Origin: Heterohyrax brucei
Lineage: Eukaryota > Chordata > Mammalia > Hyracoidea > Procaviidae
Assembly (NCBI GenBank): GCA_028571685.1
Contig: CM053146.1
Coordinates: 65,939,431 to 66,003,430 of the forward strand
DNA length: 64,000 bases
Reading direction: 5' to 3'
In this document: in pieces, positions 11,300-23,840 of the stretch
How the letters are laid out: each line of letters opens with the position of its first letter
Position numbering within the stretch: the first letter of the stretch is position 1
Translations under genes and position numbers: made by a program
The notes under the pieces: generated by a model
Seen by the model: only the letters and a program-made list of their open reading frames with translations
What the model was told of the DNA's origin: nothing
The model's database searches: none

Positions 11300-11976
11300 C
11301 TATTAAATGTACCTCAACACAACATAAAAAAAATAAAAATCATCACAATTGTGTTAGTAAGCAATATCACGGCAAATGAAGAGAAAATTGGAGTTATCGA
11401 GGGTTTCATTTTACTCATATCCACAACAGACACTCATGGATGCAGCAGTCAAGAAATCAAAAGACACGTTATATTGGGAAAATCTACTGCAAAACACCTC
11501 CTTTTAAGTGTTAGAAAGATGCTGCTTTGAGCACTAAGGTGCTCCCAACATAAGCTATGGAATTTTCAATTGCTTCATATGCATGTGAAAGCTGGACAAT
11601 GAATAAGGAAGCCCAAAGAATTTATACCTTTGAATTATGGTGTTGGTGATGAATACTGAATATATGATGGACGGCCAGAAACACAAATCTGTCTTGGCAG
11701 AAGTACGTCAAAATATTCCTTAGAAGTGAGTGTGGCAAGCTTTTCCTCACATATTTTGGACATGCTATCAGGGGCCCAGTCCTTGGAGAAGTGCTTGGTA
11801 AAGGAGAAGTTCAGTGTAAAACAGGAAGCTCCTCAAGAAGATGAATTGATACAGTAACTGCAACAACGGGCTCCAGTACAGCAACTGCTCTGAGGGTGAC
11901 ACAGGGCTGGGCAGTGCTTCATTCTGTTTCACACAGCACTGCTATCAGATGGAACCGACTCAACAGCAGCTAACAA
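11300..11976 (+). mobile_element. RTE LINE, 3' end
   Basis: Repeats the segment that ends the previous copy ('agtaagcaatatcacggcaa' against 'agtaagcagtgtcttgatca') and continues through the C-terminal coding region to the 3' tail 'cagcagctaacaacaacaat'. It is full of stops. Together with 10521-10937 it makes an inverted pair of about 400 bp. Confidence 0.85.
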
Positions 11977-11984
11977 CAACAATT

Positions 11985-13030
11985 ATGTCTCCCATACAAA
12001 TTGAACAATTGTGAAAGATTTCTTTATTTGCTCTAGATCATTTTTTAAAGATGTAACTAAAAGCTTATTCCCATCCTGTCTTCCATTGTTTATGTTAAGG
12101 GGTTAACTTTTGTTCCTTTGTATATTATTTGTCTTTTCCCTCTGGTTGCCTTTTGGATTTTCTCATTGTCTTTAATGTTCTGCAATCTGAGGATTCATGT
12201 CTTTCATCAACTCTGAGATATTATCAGTGATTATTTCTTCAAATATGATACATCCTCCTTTCTCTATCTCCTTTCTCTTTGAAACTCCTGTTCAAACATA
12301 TGTTGGACCTTCTAACTTCCATGTCTCTAGGCTCCGTTTTGTCCTTTTGCTTTTTCCTTTGTGCTACAACTGGGATAATTTCCATAGGTATGAGTTCTAG
12401 TTTATTAACTCTCAAATTGTCTAAGCTTTTTTTTTAAAATGTTAATTTAGTTTGATTTCAAAGATTTTTCTATTCCTTTCCAAATGACCTAATTTTATTT
12501 TTTAAATCTGCCTTATTTTTCCACTGCAATAGTTTAGATTTATTTCTATGCCTTTTTTTCTTTCACTCTAATCATTTTTCAAATAGATTCATCCAGATTG
12601 TTCTATTGTATCATGTTCAGGCAGGGGAGAGCAGTACAGAATCTGTACATTTGTTGTGTGTGCTTACTGTTTCTCATGGCTTGCTATTTATTTGTGTATG
12701 AACTCGCTGTGATGGAGTGTTTTTCTTTGTTCATTTTATTTTGTTTTCTTGTTGACATCTTTGTTCTTGCAGAAATGCTATTCTGGAATGGTTTTGTGTT
12801 TACTTTTGCTGTATGGTCCATTGGAATTCACCAAATTGAGTTCTCCAAATCCACACATGCTATAAATTTGAACAGGCTTGGGGTTTTATTTTTCATAGGT
12901 AATTTTTTTCTCCATCTAAGACTCCCAGATAAAGACAAGTTTCATGTTTTCCTTTCTTATGCAAGTAGGTAGAATTGCTCTACTTCTCCTTTCACTGGAC
13001 AATAGTCTTTACAGTATCTCAGCTTTATGG
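11985..13030 (-). mobile_element. Old L1 (L1M-type), antisense
   Basis: The antisense pattern 'atttcttcaaatatgataca', then '...acatatgttggacc' and 'ataatttccataggtatgag', matches the well-known antisense of an L1M 3' region. It is strongly diverged. The frame 12598-12972 reflects T-rich antisense sequence and is not a gene. The right boundary is soft. Confidence 0.7.
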
Positions 13031-14882
13031 CGAGGTGTCCTCCTTTAGCTTCCTGTTCTGCCTGAGCTCAAAGCCGTGTCCTCCGTGTTGATGTGGACAT
13101 TAAAGCTGAAGTATCAGATCTGGAGTATACCACTATGATTTTAAGCTCCCCATTTCTATCTGCCATAATCTTTCTTTCGAACTCAGTGTGTATTTAAATG
13201 TTGTGTTATTATTTACATCCAACATTTATAAATGTTTTTAACTGGAGAACAAAGTTCTGATTTAATCTCCATCACATTACTGAAAACATTCTTTGTGTTG
13301 CCATAAGGCCATTACAAGGATTTGTGTATATGTGACATGTATGTATTTTTTTACTTACAAATCTCTTTCAGAGTCTTCATTAACCTCCTAAAATATGCTT
13401 TCACCCTTGAATACAGAGTACTTGATCTTTCATAGAATCTATCCATGAGGGTTGATCCTGAACACAAGCTCTTTTGAGAACTACTTAACAATAGATGGAT
13501 CACTTGAAAATTTGGGGGGTTCCAGTGTCTTTATTCCCTGAGTTTATAATATGTAGTATTAATGATGCTATATATTACACTTTTTAATAATATAATAGAT
13601 GTCACCATTTTCTCTTGATGCATAATTGAATATGTCATTTACCATTTGCCAAAAGAAAGTCAGCACACTCTATGATCAAGGGTGTTTTTGCAAGTATACT
13701 TGGAAATCACATTTTGCATTGGAGTGAAATGCAAGCATTAAACATTCACAAATTGTACCCACACTGCCAGGAATCTAAGTATTTAATGTGACTTGGAAAC
13801 AGATTTTGCATATTATATCTATAATTTTGCTAATCCTTTCCCAAATAAAGATCAGCACTGCAGTTAAATTTCTGCTGAAGTACATATTAAGGTGCTTCTT
13901 TCCAATGTCAGGAACATTATGCCATAACCCCTTGAAATTGTGAGTAGCTATAAAATTTGCAGGCTGGTAGCCAGAAAATTTTCTCCATATCCCTTTCTCA
14001 TCATCATCCCACAAAAATAGAGTTTTCAGGAAGTTCTTTTGAATTGTCTTCACATGGTTGAAACTGTGCCTAGCGAGAAATTATGTGTTGAAGTGCTAGG
14101 CCTAAATGAATGTTGATGCTGGTGCCTTCCTGGAAGATGTAACAGAAAAAGCATATCACAGACCTCTCCTTTCACTCCCTGCAGAAAGTTTATAACATCC
14201 AATAAATATCACAAACATAAACATTTTCCAATTAGAAATTAAAAAATCCTGCAAGCTAGAGTCAGTTTGCTAACATATTTATGCATTCGCCTTTGCCTTA
14301 TGATGGTGTGTATATAGCAGATGATTAGTTTGGGTAGTTGAAGCCCACAGCCCGCTTTTCCGGCAAGTAGATGGGCTAAATTTCTCTTGTTAAAATTTGT
14401 TCCCAACCCATAGCCCGTTGGCCTCTACTTTTCTCCTGACATCATCTTTTTGTATTTTCTTAAGTATTGGAGTGCCTCCCTTGGAAATCAAGATTTCAGA
14501 GGTACAGAGAAAGTGGAATCCCTTTATCAGGTTTCCTTTAGTCACCAGATGAAGCCCAATTATTCCCTCCTCTTGATATAATTAGCATCGTTTTCTGCAA
14601 AGCTGCTCTGAGAGTGATCTTTCTTTCTCATAAAATGGACTGTAACTTGGGCATGGTGTTGGCTTAGTCAAAGATCTAGGGCAAAACAGTCTTTTTTTTT
14701 TTTAACATTTCTCATTGTTCTTCTAAATGCAAACTACAGCTCTGTCTCTTCAAAGGATGACACTGACCTACTTCCCCTTTTGTGTGAAGAAACATTTGGA
14801 CTTGACTTAACATACAGACCACATAATAAACTGCTATAAATCAGCTATTTTAAAATAGTCTCCGAAATAAGTTATTTACCAA
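13031..14882. other. Unassigned AT-rich DNA
   Basis: About 1.85 kb with no repeat I can name. A minus-strand frame at 13775-14053 (92 codons) shows no recognisable domain. A T run lies near 14691-14703. Confidence 0.4.
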
Positions 14883-15790
14883 GTGTTGCTGTTGTTGTCA
14901 GTCTGACTCACAGTGACCCTGTGAACAATGGAGCAAAACACTGCCTGGCCGTCTGCCGTGCCCACAATGGTTTTATTTCTCTGCTTAATCCCATTGTTGC
15001 AGCCACGGCGTCAAACCACCTTCTTCAGGGTCTCCCACTGTTTCACAGACCTCTCCTTTACCTAGTGTGATGTCCTTCTCCAGGGACTGGTCCCTCCTGA
15101 CAACATGTCCTGAAGTACAGTGCTGTCGATGACAGGATAATACCCACATGCCTACAAGCAAAGCCATTTAATATGACTATCGTCCAAGACAGCTCTTGAA
15201 ATATTCTTTTTCATGATGAATACAACACCATTCCTCTTCTAGTTTTCATTCCCTGCATAGTGAGCCATGTGATTGTCCAATTCAAAATGGCCAATACTTG
15301 CTCATTTAAGTTCATTAATGCCTAAGATACTGACAGGCATTCCAGTTCATTTTTGACTATTTCCAATTTTCCTGGATTCATACTTCATATATTCCATGTT
15401 CCAATTATTAATGGATGTTTTCAGCTGTTTCTTTTCATTTGAGTCATGCCACATCCGTAAAAGAAGCTCCTGAAGGCTTTAGTGCATCCACATCATTCAA
15501 GTTAACTCCACTTTGAGGAAGCGGCTCTTCTTCTGTTGTTTTTTGAGTGCCTTCCCTTCCAGGGAGCTCATTTACCAGCACAGGACCTGACAGTGTTCTA
15601 CTGCCATGCATAATTCTTGGCTGTCTACCAGGTCCTGGTTCCTAGTCTGTCTTAGTCTGGAAGCTCAGCTGGAACCTGCCCACTGTGGGGGCTCCTGCTG
15701 GTGTTTCAATGCCAGTGGCATAACTTGCAGCATCACAGCAACCTGGAACCTCCCACAGTGTGACAAACTGAGAGACTAATGGGGTGTTTA
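14883..15790 (-). mobile_element. RTE LINE, rearranged copy with 3' tail and 5' region
   Basis: 14883-15105 is the antisense 3' end. 15106-15183 matches the endonuclease region in plus sense ('cctgaagtacagtgctgtc'). 15184-15790 is antisense again and runs through the N-terminal endonuclease part into the 5' region. The middle of the element is deleted and about 77 bp is inverted. A minus frame at 14985-15167 falls within the 3' end. The 5'-region module recurs at about 56030-56235. Confidence 0.78.
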
Positions 15791-15935
15791 CCAAGCAGTG
15801 GCTGATATCTACAGAGTGAACTTACCAAATGGATCTACATCTACATGTAAAGATCTCATAATTCAATCTTTGTTGAGGAGTGCCTAACAAAATAAAACAA
15901 AGTGTGAATTCTCTTAAACTTACTAAGTTCAGTAT

Positions 15936-15966
15936 AAATGTATATATATATATATACTATATATTT
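15936..15966. repeat. (TA)-rich run
   Basis: Alternating 'tatatatatata' with flanking AT sequence, directly before the 3' end of the next L1. Confidence 0.75.
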
Positions 15967-17490
15967 TAAAAAAGCCTTTATTGTGCATTAGATGAAAGTT
16001 TACAAAGCAAATTACTTTCCTACTCAACAGTTTTTATTTGAAGTTTGTTTGTTTGCTTTTTACCAACATTGGTTTCATTTTCCACAGTGTGTCAGCAGTC
16101 TCCCTGTTTCCTTTCATTCTGATTTTCTACCTCTTCTTGCCTTTTCATTTTTGTTCTGGGGTAAATGTTACCCTTTTGATCTCATGTAGGATTGTTCCAA
16201 GGACTATATTTCTTTGGGGTATTATCCTTTATTTTAGGGGCTTGTTCATGGTTTGGTCTCTGGGCACAGCGTCAGCTCCAGTTCAGTTTGACTAGTTATG
16301 GCCATATTCTTGGAGGTTTCTACAGTCTCTGTCAGACCAGTAACCCTTATCTTATCTTTGAATTTGATTTTTTGCTCTAAATTTCTCTCCTGCTTTCTGG
16401 GACCCTTTGCTGTGATCCCAGTCAGAGAGGTTGGTAATGGTAGCCGGGCACCATCTAGCTGTTCTGGCCTCGGGGTAATGTAGCCTCTTGGGCAGGTGGT
16501 TCATTAGCCCTTTGAACAATTTGCTCCCTTGAGTCTCTGATTTCCCTCATACTTGTTTGTTCCCTGTGGCAAGAGACCAATAGTTGTATTTTAGATGACC
16601 ACTTTCCACCTTTTAAGACAGCAGACCATATCCCAACGCCATGATGCTTCACCTTTGAACCTGGGACTTTGTCCCACGAGATACTTGGTTATGTATAAAA
16701 TGTTGCCCTGACTGTGGCCCTTGTGTACTCTACTGTCTGTGTTAATACATAAACAGCACTTACAGTTACATATGCAGAAATATCCACCACCAAACCTGTA
16801 CCTGCAGGTGAGTGTATTCTGTTATACCTTTCCACACTTCTTGGCATATTTATCTAGCTGTGTATCCATTCATAAATTAGTGTTTGTTATTACTATTGTT
16901 GTGTGACTGTCTGTGCTATAGTAATTACTGTGTTGCTCTTTGTTCTTGAGTTCCTCTCGGTGTCCTCCAATGCCGTGGGCTTGTTTTAGTAACTTCCCCC
17001 ACAGTGCATATTCCCTTTCTCTTCATCAATACCTACATGTGTCTTCTATCTATTTGGTAATCTTTCTTTCCTTCTCATTCTATCCTGGTAATCATCAAGT
17101 AATTTTTTTTTCTTGTGTGTAAATCTTTTCTTTTTTCTTTATAGTAGTGGTCTCATAAAATAGTTGTCCTTTCATGACTGACATTTCACTCAGCATAAAG
17201 CAAAAACCAAACACTGTGACTGAGTCAATTCTGACTCACAACCACCCTACAGGATAGAGTAGAACTGCCCCACAGAGTTTCCAAGGGGTGCTTGGTGGAT
17301 TTGAGCTGCTGATCTTTGGGTTAGCAGCTGCAATTCTTAACCACACCACCACCAGGGTTTCCCACACAGCATAATGCCCTCCAAAGCCATCCACGTTGCG
17401 AGATGTTTCATGTGCTCATCATTCTTCATCATTGTGTCGTATTTGTATATACTCTATTTTTATGCAAATAATTCATATGTTCTACATTTT
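15967..17490 (-). mobile_element. L1 LINE, minus strand, mostly 3' UTR
   Basis: Begins with T/A-rich sequence and 'gatgaaagtttacaaagc', the same elephant-type 3' UTR as the L1 at 3462, and continues through 'ttcactcagcataa', where it is split by an AfroSINE (17199-17366), to about 17490. Frames at 15992-16483 and 16721-17122 are antisense UTR. It is 5'-truncated and carries no functional ORF2. Confidence 0.82.
17199..17366 (-). mobile_element. AfroSINE, full length
   Basis: Reverse complement with tail 'gactgagtcaattctgactc' and head 'caccagggtttcc'. The perfect target duplication 'cagcataa' lies at 17191-17198 and 17367-17374. It interrupts the L1 3' region. Confidence 0.92.
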
Positions 17491-17689
17491 TGGGCCAATC
17501 ATGCCCTCCCTCTGTGAGGTATGTTTGTAAGCATTGCTATGTCATTTTCTTTTTTAACATGTTGCTGTAAAATATATATATATATAGCATAGTACACTTA
17601 CAAAAATACTTCCCAATGAGTAGAATTAGTTGGCAAATAAACAGAGGGTGTATATATTTATGTAAAACATGGTATATGTGATTTATAAA

Positions 17690-17848
17690 AACAAAACCAA
17701 TGTCATTGAGTTGATTGTGACCCATAGTGACCCTATGGGACAGAGTAGAACTGCCCCATGGAGGTTCCAAGGACCACCTGGTAGATTAGAACTGCCAACC
17801 TTCCGGTTAGCAATCATAGTTCCTTACCACTAAGCCAGGAGGATTTCT
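17690..17848 (-). mobile_element. AfroSINE
   Basis: Reverse complement with 'gtcattgagttgattgtgac' and 'gggacagagtagaactgccc'; the head is diverged ('aagccaggaggatttc'). A TA run of about 15 bp lies just upstream near 17572-17586. Confidence 0.88.
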
Positions 17849-19289
17849 ATATAAGTCCATATACATATAGGATTTTTTCTGTAAGAGGCAACTTGAAGTC
17901 ACGTATCAAAGATACACACCCCACCCAGTCACAGATTTCTGCTAGTAATCTTCCTTCTGAGGTAGGCAAACTCACCCACATTAGAGGAGCCATCCTGCTC
18001 TTCAGATGTTAACCTACATACCAAAGGAACCAAAGTGAATTACAAATGCTTGAATATACCGAGAACAACAAAGCAAAGTCACTGAAATCTGACATTAGAA
18101 GTGCAAAGTGATATATGTGGATCTTGGCCTTCTGACCACTTGTATTTACATTTTTTTTTTTCCCAAGCACAATTAGACAATACGTCAGACAAAAGTCACA
18201 TTTAGCACTCAGTCAGAAGAGAGCTAGCCCTAAGGAAACAAAACTATCGTCACTGTGACCCAGAATTCTAGAGAAAGTATTAGGATTAGAATTGTCCTCA
18301 GACAGATGATCCATTAAACAAGTTTTATCAGCAGTAGAAAAGGAAAACGGGGCAGTGTATTTTCAATAAATTTCATTAAACAGGAAAATCTAGTCCTTGT
18401 AAATATAATTTACAGTTTTCAAAAAAATTAAACCTACTCTCAAGTCTTCTATTGGATTAGCAGGTAAAACAGATTTTTCTGAACATAGTTCAACCCTAGT
18501 TGTTTTTGCTTGTTTGTTTTTTGTTAACCTTATATCAGAATATTTTATGCATATTTCAGATATAACTTAAGGTACTGGCTATATTTGAGAGCATGATCAT
18601 AGCTTGTATTTTCATAGCTCTTCACTCCTAGCACAGTGTGTAAGGCTCATAACAGATGCTTAACAAATACTTTGTGATTACTCTGCGATCAGTTAGTCAC
18701 TGTCTCAGAACAATTTAATGCTAAGGCTGGTATTCTATGTTTCAGTTCAGGATTCCTGCTAGACTGTAACCATTAGTAAAAATAATTTGGTTTTAAGTAA
18801 GAAAATTGAATTAAACAATTCGTAAAACAATTGTGTTTCTTAAAATTGAGTAACAACTTTCAGGATCCAAAAAAAATCTATTACCTTTCACAACCCTAAG
18901 TAATCTTGGTGGGCTACCATTCCTATCATTAACTTTTACACTGACGTTTCTAATGGCTTATTCTATTAATAGACCAGTTCTTCATTACCTTGAAGTGCTG
19001 AGGCATTCTGACATATTTATTGCTATTGCTGCTTTCTTAATGAACTTTGAAATATTTGTACTAAATTTTATTATTTTTGGAATACAAAGAGTTGGAATAC
19101 TAGTTTTAAAAAAGTTGATTTATGTATAACTCCACCTAACATCAAAAGGAGGAATATTTTCCAGGGCTAGCTACTGTAATGCCATTGAAAATAAGAGGAT
19201 TAAATATGCATACCACACAAATTCGAATTATAAGAAAGTTGATATGGTGATATTAATATCAGACTAAGACGGCACTTGGCTTGGCCAAG
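17849..19289. other. Mostly unassigned DNA
   Basis: No gene seen. 18620-18680 ('cctagcacagtgtgtaaggc' then 'acaaatacttt') resembles the 3' end of an L2 or MIR but is too short and diverged to call. T-rich runs occur near 18150-18161. Confidence 0.4.
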
Positions 19290-19960
19290 TACAATTTAAG
19301 ATTGAAAACATCAAGTGGTAGTAAAGATGCTGAGTAACTGAAACTTTCTTACACTGCTGGTGAGAATATAAAATGGCACAATCACCTTAAAAAATTTTTT
19401 GGCAGTTTTCCATATACTTTCCTCTTTCCTGGGATTCTGTATCTTCATATTTACTTACAAGAAATGAAAATGTATGTACCTCCCCCAAAAGATATGTACA
19501 AGAGTGTTCATAAGTATTTTATTTAAAATTGCTGAAACCTAGACCCATCAAGTCAGGTAGTGTGGTATATTCTTACAATGAAATAGTATTCTACAAAGAA
19601 AAAAAAATGAATGAATTTCAAATACATACAAGAATATGGGTAATTCTCACAATCATCATGGTGTGCAAAATGTGTCAAACACATAAGAAAAATGTGTGTC
19701 ATATCCATATTAGTTTCTAGAAAAGTCAAAATTCATAATTCAAAATAGAAATCAGAAATGCTTACCTTTGGATGGTAAAGACTGACAGGAGGGAGCATAA
19801 GGGAGCATTTCAGGGTACTAAAAATGTTCTATATATCAATAAGGATGATCTTTACATGAATGTAAACATATATCAAAGTTTATTAAACTGCACATTTAAT
19901 ATATGTGCAGTTATTGTATGTTAATTGTATCTTAATTTCTAAAGATAAAAAGATTGGGGG
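19290..19960 (+). mobile_element. Old L1 (L1M-type) 3' end
   Basis: Begins with the ORF2-end landmark 'gtgagaatataaaatggcac' and follows the usual order to the 3' tail 'tattgtatgttaattgtatc'. It has many substitutions and no open frame worth naming. A short hairpin lies at 19887-19911. Confidence 0.7.
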
Positions 19961-21247
19961 GAAAAAAACTAAAAAGTAATGTAGCCAATTCTTTCAATTT
20001 TTTTTTGCTTTTTTCACCCAGTGTGTGCAAAATGCTACTCTAGCTGCTAAACATAACTCAATTAAAAAAAAAAAATGAAAGCATCACCTGCACCTTCAAG
20101 TAATCTACAACTAATAATAATAGAAGTTGTTTGGTATAAAAATCAGCCATAAAAAAAGATCTCATGGTGGAAATAAGTTCACAGTTCTCCTCAAAATATT
20201 CTTACCTCTACTCTGAAAAGCCAATTTAGTCACATAAAGATTACACATCAGTTCACCAAATCTCTTTAATAAGTGCTCTGCCCCTAATAGTTTAACGTAC
20301 AAGAAAATCTTCTATAACCAATAACAATTTGTTAAATTTTCATCAGTAGAATGTTGAAAAATCCTCATGTTCTCCAAATACTTGACCAGGCTCCCTTTTT
20401 GTGTTCCACTGACACACATAACCTTTCAGTTACTCTTATTAATAGTAAGTATAGTGGTATAGTTTTTAAATGATTAGTGCGAATACAAAGACTTTTATTA
20501 GTTGTTCCAAGGTATAATATGACTGTTTCAGGAACTGCAGAGCAAATCCATCTTCAAAATCTTAAATATTTTTATTTACTATTAAAACTCTTCTATATTT
20601 CTTGAATTAGAAGCAAGAAGAGTTGATCAAAAAAAAATATTCTGGGAAATAACACTAGAAATTTGATGTGGAAAGTGTGTAGATAATCAGTTCACTGTTC
20701 TAAGTGTCACCTTCATAGATGGAATACAAATGTTCTGATTGCTTACTTAAGCCATGTTGTTGCAATGAATTTCCTATGCTTTGATGCTGTTAGTTAAATC
20801 TCATGCTTTGAAACAGAGCTGTTACATTTAGAAACAGCAGAAAGGTTATACCAAAATGTGTCAGGCCTGATCCATCCGCCGTTTGTGCAACGGCAGGCCA
20901 TTGCATTCAAGGGTGTGGAGAGACATAGCCAAGGTCAAATGTTAGAGGTCTTTTCATAATTAGAATAATTTTTCTGTAAGATGTGTAAAAATTCAGTTGA
21001 TACCTATAAATTATTAAAAATGATGTTTTTCTTCCTGTATATAGTTTATTTCTGTAAGCAGTGTTGCAGATAAGAGTTAGGAAGTGGGAAGAGATATATT
21101 TCACTGCCTTGCATTAGACTTACAGACTAGCAGAGGAAATATAAAGGGAAGTATGACAGAAATGATTCTATTATGTTCAACTCTAAGAAACTTGTATAAG
21201 ATGATTCCTTGTAGATAGAATTAAAATGATGATGTAAATAATATAGT
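19961..21247. other. Unassigned AT-rich DNA
   Basis: No recognisable repeat or exon. Several A runs occur, for example near 20062-20074. A minus-strand frame at 20907-21104 has no known domain. Confidence 0.4.
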
Positions 21248-21410
21248 TTAAAACCAAAGTTAAGCGTTGCTGTCAAGTTGATTCTAACAGTCGCACTATA
21301 AGGCACAGTAGAACTGCATCATAGTGCTTCCAAACAGTAGTTAGTAAATTTGAACTACCGACCTTTGGGTTAGTATCTGAGCTCTTAACCACTGCACCAC
21401 CAGGGCTCCA
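21248..21410 (-). mobile_element. AfroSINE
   Basis: Reverse complement with 'gctgtcaagttgattctaac', 'gaactaccgacctttgggtt' and head 'caccaccagggctcc'. Confidence 0.88.
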
Positions 21411-22196
21411 AAAAATTGTGATATATAAATTTAATATTTCATTCCCATAAACTGACATGGAAGTGAAGTAAAGACCATTGACTGCAATTGGAACCAACAA
21501 TTTTAGAAGGCTGACATCCTGAAGGCATGGAATGTTTTCATGTTTGCCTTTTTCTGTAGTTAACAAAATAGTATCATCTGAATGTGTTTAGTATATTTAA
21601 TACAGTGGTAAGTCCTTTACTGACTTATTGACCTGGTTAGGTTCTGAAGACCAAGTTATTATGTACAATAGGTGTTATGCAAAAACGAAGTATAACTACA
21701 TCAGACCACAAAATAGAAGATGATGACATCATTACTAAACTACCAAATTATATCACTAGACGACTGCCAAATCTCTGAGAACTATGGCCTAGCCAAGCTG
21801 ACATGTAATCCTGATCATTATAAGTCAGCAAACCTCTCAACTTGAACCTCAGTGTTGATTAGGGGCAGACATACATTGTTAACACTCACGTCTGTCAGAC
21901 AAATTTATTACTGCTGTCATAAACATGAAATATCAAAGAAACAGAAAGTCAGTAAGTAAGGGGAAGGTGTATTTCTAAGCCAAACTTAGAGGAAAACATC
22001 ACTTTCAGTCACAAGAAGACAAATACCATATGATCCAACTTATATAAAAAAATCTAGAATAAGTCAATGTATAGAGACCAAAGCTTATTGGTGTTTGCTA
22101 AAGGCAGGAGGGACAAAGACATAAAGTAGTATTAAGTACTTAGGGGACACTGAGCATCCATTAAGGGTGACAGTAAAGTGTGGAAACTGATAAGGG
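21411..22196. other. Unassigned DNA with a possible LTR edge
   Basis: At 21780-21830 'ctatggcctagccaagctga' resembles the antisense start of the LTR families at 24582 and 51179, but no complete element is seen. The rest is unassigned. Confidence 0.35.
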
Positions 22197-23135
22197 TGGT
22201 GATGCTGTTGTTAGATGCCATCGACTCAATTCTGACTCATAGTAACCCTCTGCACAATGGAACAAAACACTGCCCAGTCCTGCACCACACCCGCCATCGG
22301 TTTTATGCTTTAAGCCAGTCCTCATACCCACTGTGCTACTCCTTCTCACGGAGGGTCTTCTCTTGCTCACGGACTCTGTACTTTGAGAAGTATGATGTCC
22401 TTCTCCAGGGACTGATCCCTCCTGACATGTCCAAAGTATGTAAGACGCAGTCTTACAATCTTTGCTTCCAAGGAGTGCTCTGATTATGCTTCTTCCAGAA
22501 CATGTAGATCTGTTTGTTCTTTTGGCATTCCATGGTGCATTCAATATTCTTCTCCAACACTGCAATGTAAAGACTTCAATTCTTCTTTTTCTGTCTTCCT
22601 TGTTTATTGTCCAGCTTTCACATGCTTATGATGTGAATGAAAATGTCATGGCTTGGGTGAGGCACATCTTAGTTTTCAAGGTGACATCTTTACTTTTCAG
22701 CACTTTAAAGATGCCTTCTGCAGCAGATTTTCCCAGTGCAATGCATCTTTTGATTTCTTGACTGCTGCTTCCTTGCGCATTGAGTTTGGAACCAAGTAAA
22801 ATGAAATCCTCAACAATCTCAATCCTTTCTCCACTTATCATGACGTTGCTTACTGTTCCAGTTGTGAAGATTTTTGTTTGCTTAATGCTGAGATGCAATC
22901 CATACTGAAGGCTGTGGTCTTCCATTTTCATCAGTAGATGCTTCAAATCTTCACTATCAGCAAGCAGAATTGTGTCATCTGCATAATGCAGTTTGTTAAT
23001 GAGTCTTCCTCCTATCCTGATGCCTCATTTCTCTTCACGTAGTCTAACTTCTTAGGTTATTTGGCATACAGATTGAGCATGGTGAAAGGATACAACTCAG
23101 ATGGACACATTCCCTGACTTGATGAGGGTGGTAGG
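22197..23135 (-). mobile_element. RTE LINE, 5'-truncated, reverse-transcriptase to tail
   Basis: The antisense 3' tail 'gatgctgttgttagatgcc' leads into the C-terminal coding region. The frame 22626-22946 (minus) keeps 106 residues, including LKSKDVTLKTKMCLTQAM. The reverse-transcriptase YADDT motif is encoded on the minus strand near 22970-22985. The 5' side breaks off near 23135. Stops and frameshifts make it non-functional. Confidence 0.88.
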
Positions 23136-23268
23136 CAAATATTGTTGGTGAACATATTAATGTTATTGAACTATTCATGTGCAAACTGTTGAAATGGCAA
23201 ATAACATTGTTATATACGCATTTACCACAACCAAAAAGAACAAAAGTCGACAGAGATTGTCTTTTGCA

Positions 23269-23840
23269 TATATGAGGTCTGATAACTAAGTCTGTGAACT
23301 TAATTGTTCTCAGTGCTATGTATCTCATTGCTGAATATCACTATAGTCACCTTCAAAGTACTCCTCTTGGGAAGCTATGCACTTATTCCAGTGCATAGTC
23401 TACCCTTCAAAGCAATTTTGGAATTCCTTCTGGAATGGCCATTGTGCATGGTGACATGGTGGTAAGTTCACAAACTTAATTGTATAGTTGTTTGTTAAGG
23501 AATTTTTAGCCAGCAAACAAATAACCATATTGGAACACTCTCCCTACTCATCTGATCTGGCCCCCAGTGACTTTTTTCTTTACTTGAAAATAAAGGACAT
23601 ATTAAAAGGAAGGTATTTTGATGACTTTTAGGACATCAAGAGTAGTATGATGAGAGCTCTGATGGCCATTCTAGAAAAAAGAATTTCAAAATTGCTTTGA
23701 AGCATGGACTAGGTGCTGGCATCAGTGGATAGCTTCCCAAAGGGAGTACTTCAAAGGTGTCTGTGGTGACATTCACCCACGAAGTATGTAACACTTTTTC
23801 TAGGATGAGTGAGCAAACTTAATTGGGAGTCCTTGTATGA
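23269..23840 (+). mobile_element. Fold-back non-autonomous mariner derivative (copy 2)
   Basis: Same structure as 1896-2461 but in the opposite orientation. A short antisense arm (23269-23440) is followed by a junction ('gtggtaagttcacaaactta'), then a long sense arm. The long arm encodes degraded transposase with HSPYSSDLAPSDFFLY-like and KGRYFDDF-like segments and ends with 'agtgagcaaacttaattggg' near 23830. The junction sequences of the two copies align once one is reverse-complemented. There is no intact frame. Mariner transposases use a DDD catalytic triad, and no complete set is present. Confidence 0.82.

Noticed and set aside
22161-22565. 134-codon minus-strand frame
   Set aside because: It lies in the 3' end of an RTE copy and its residues match the element's C-terminal part in degraded form.
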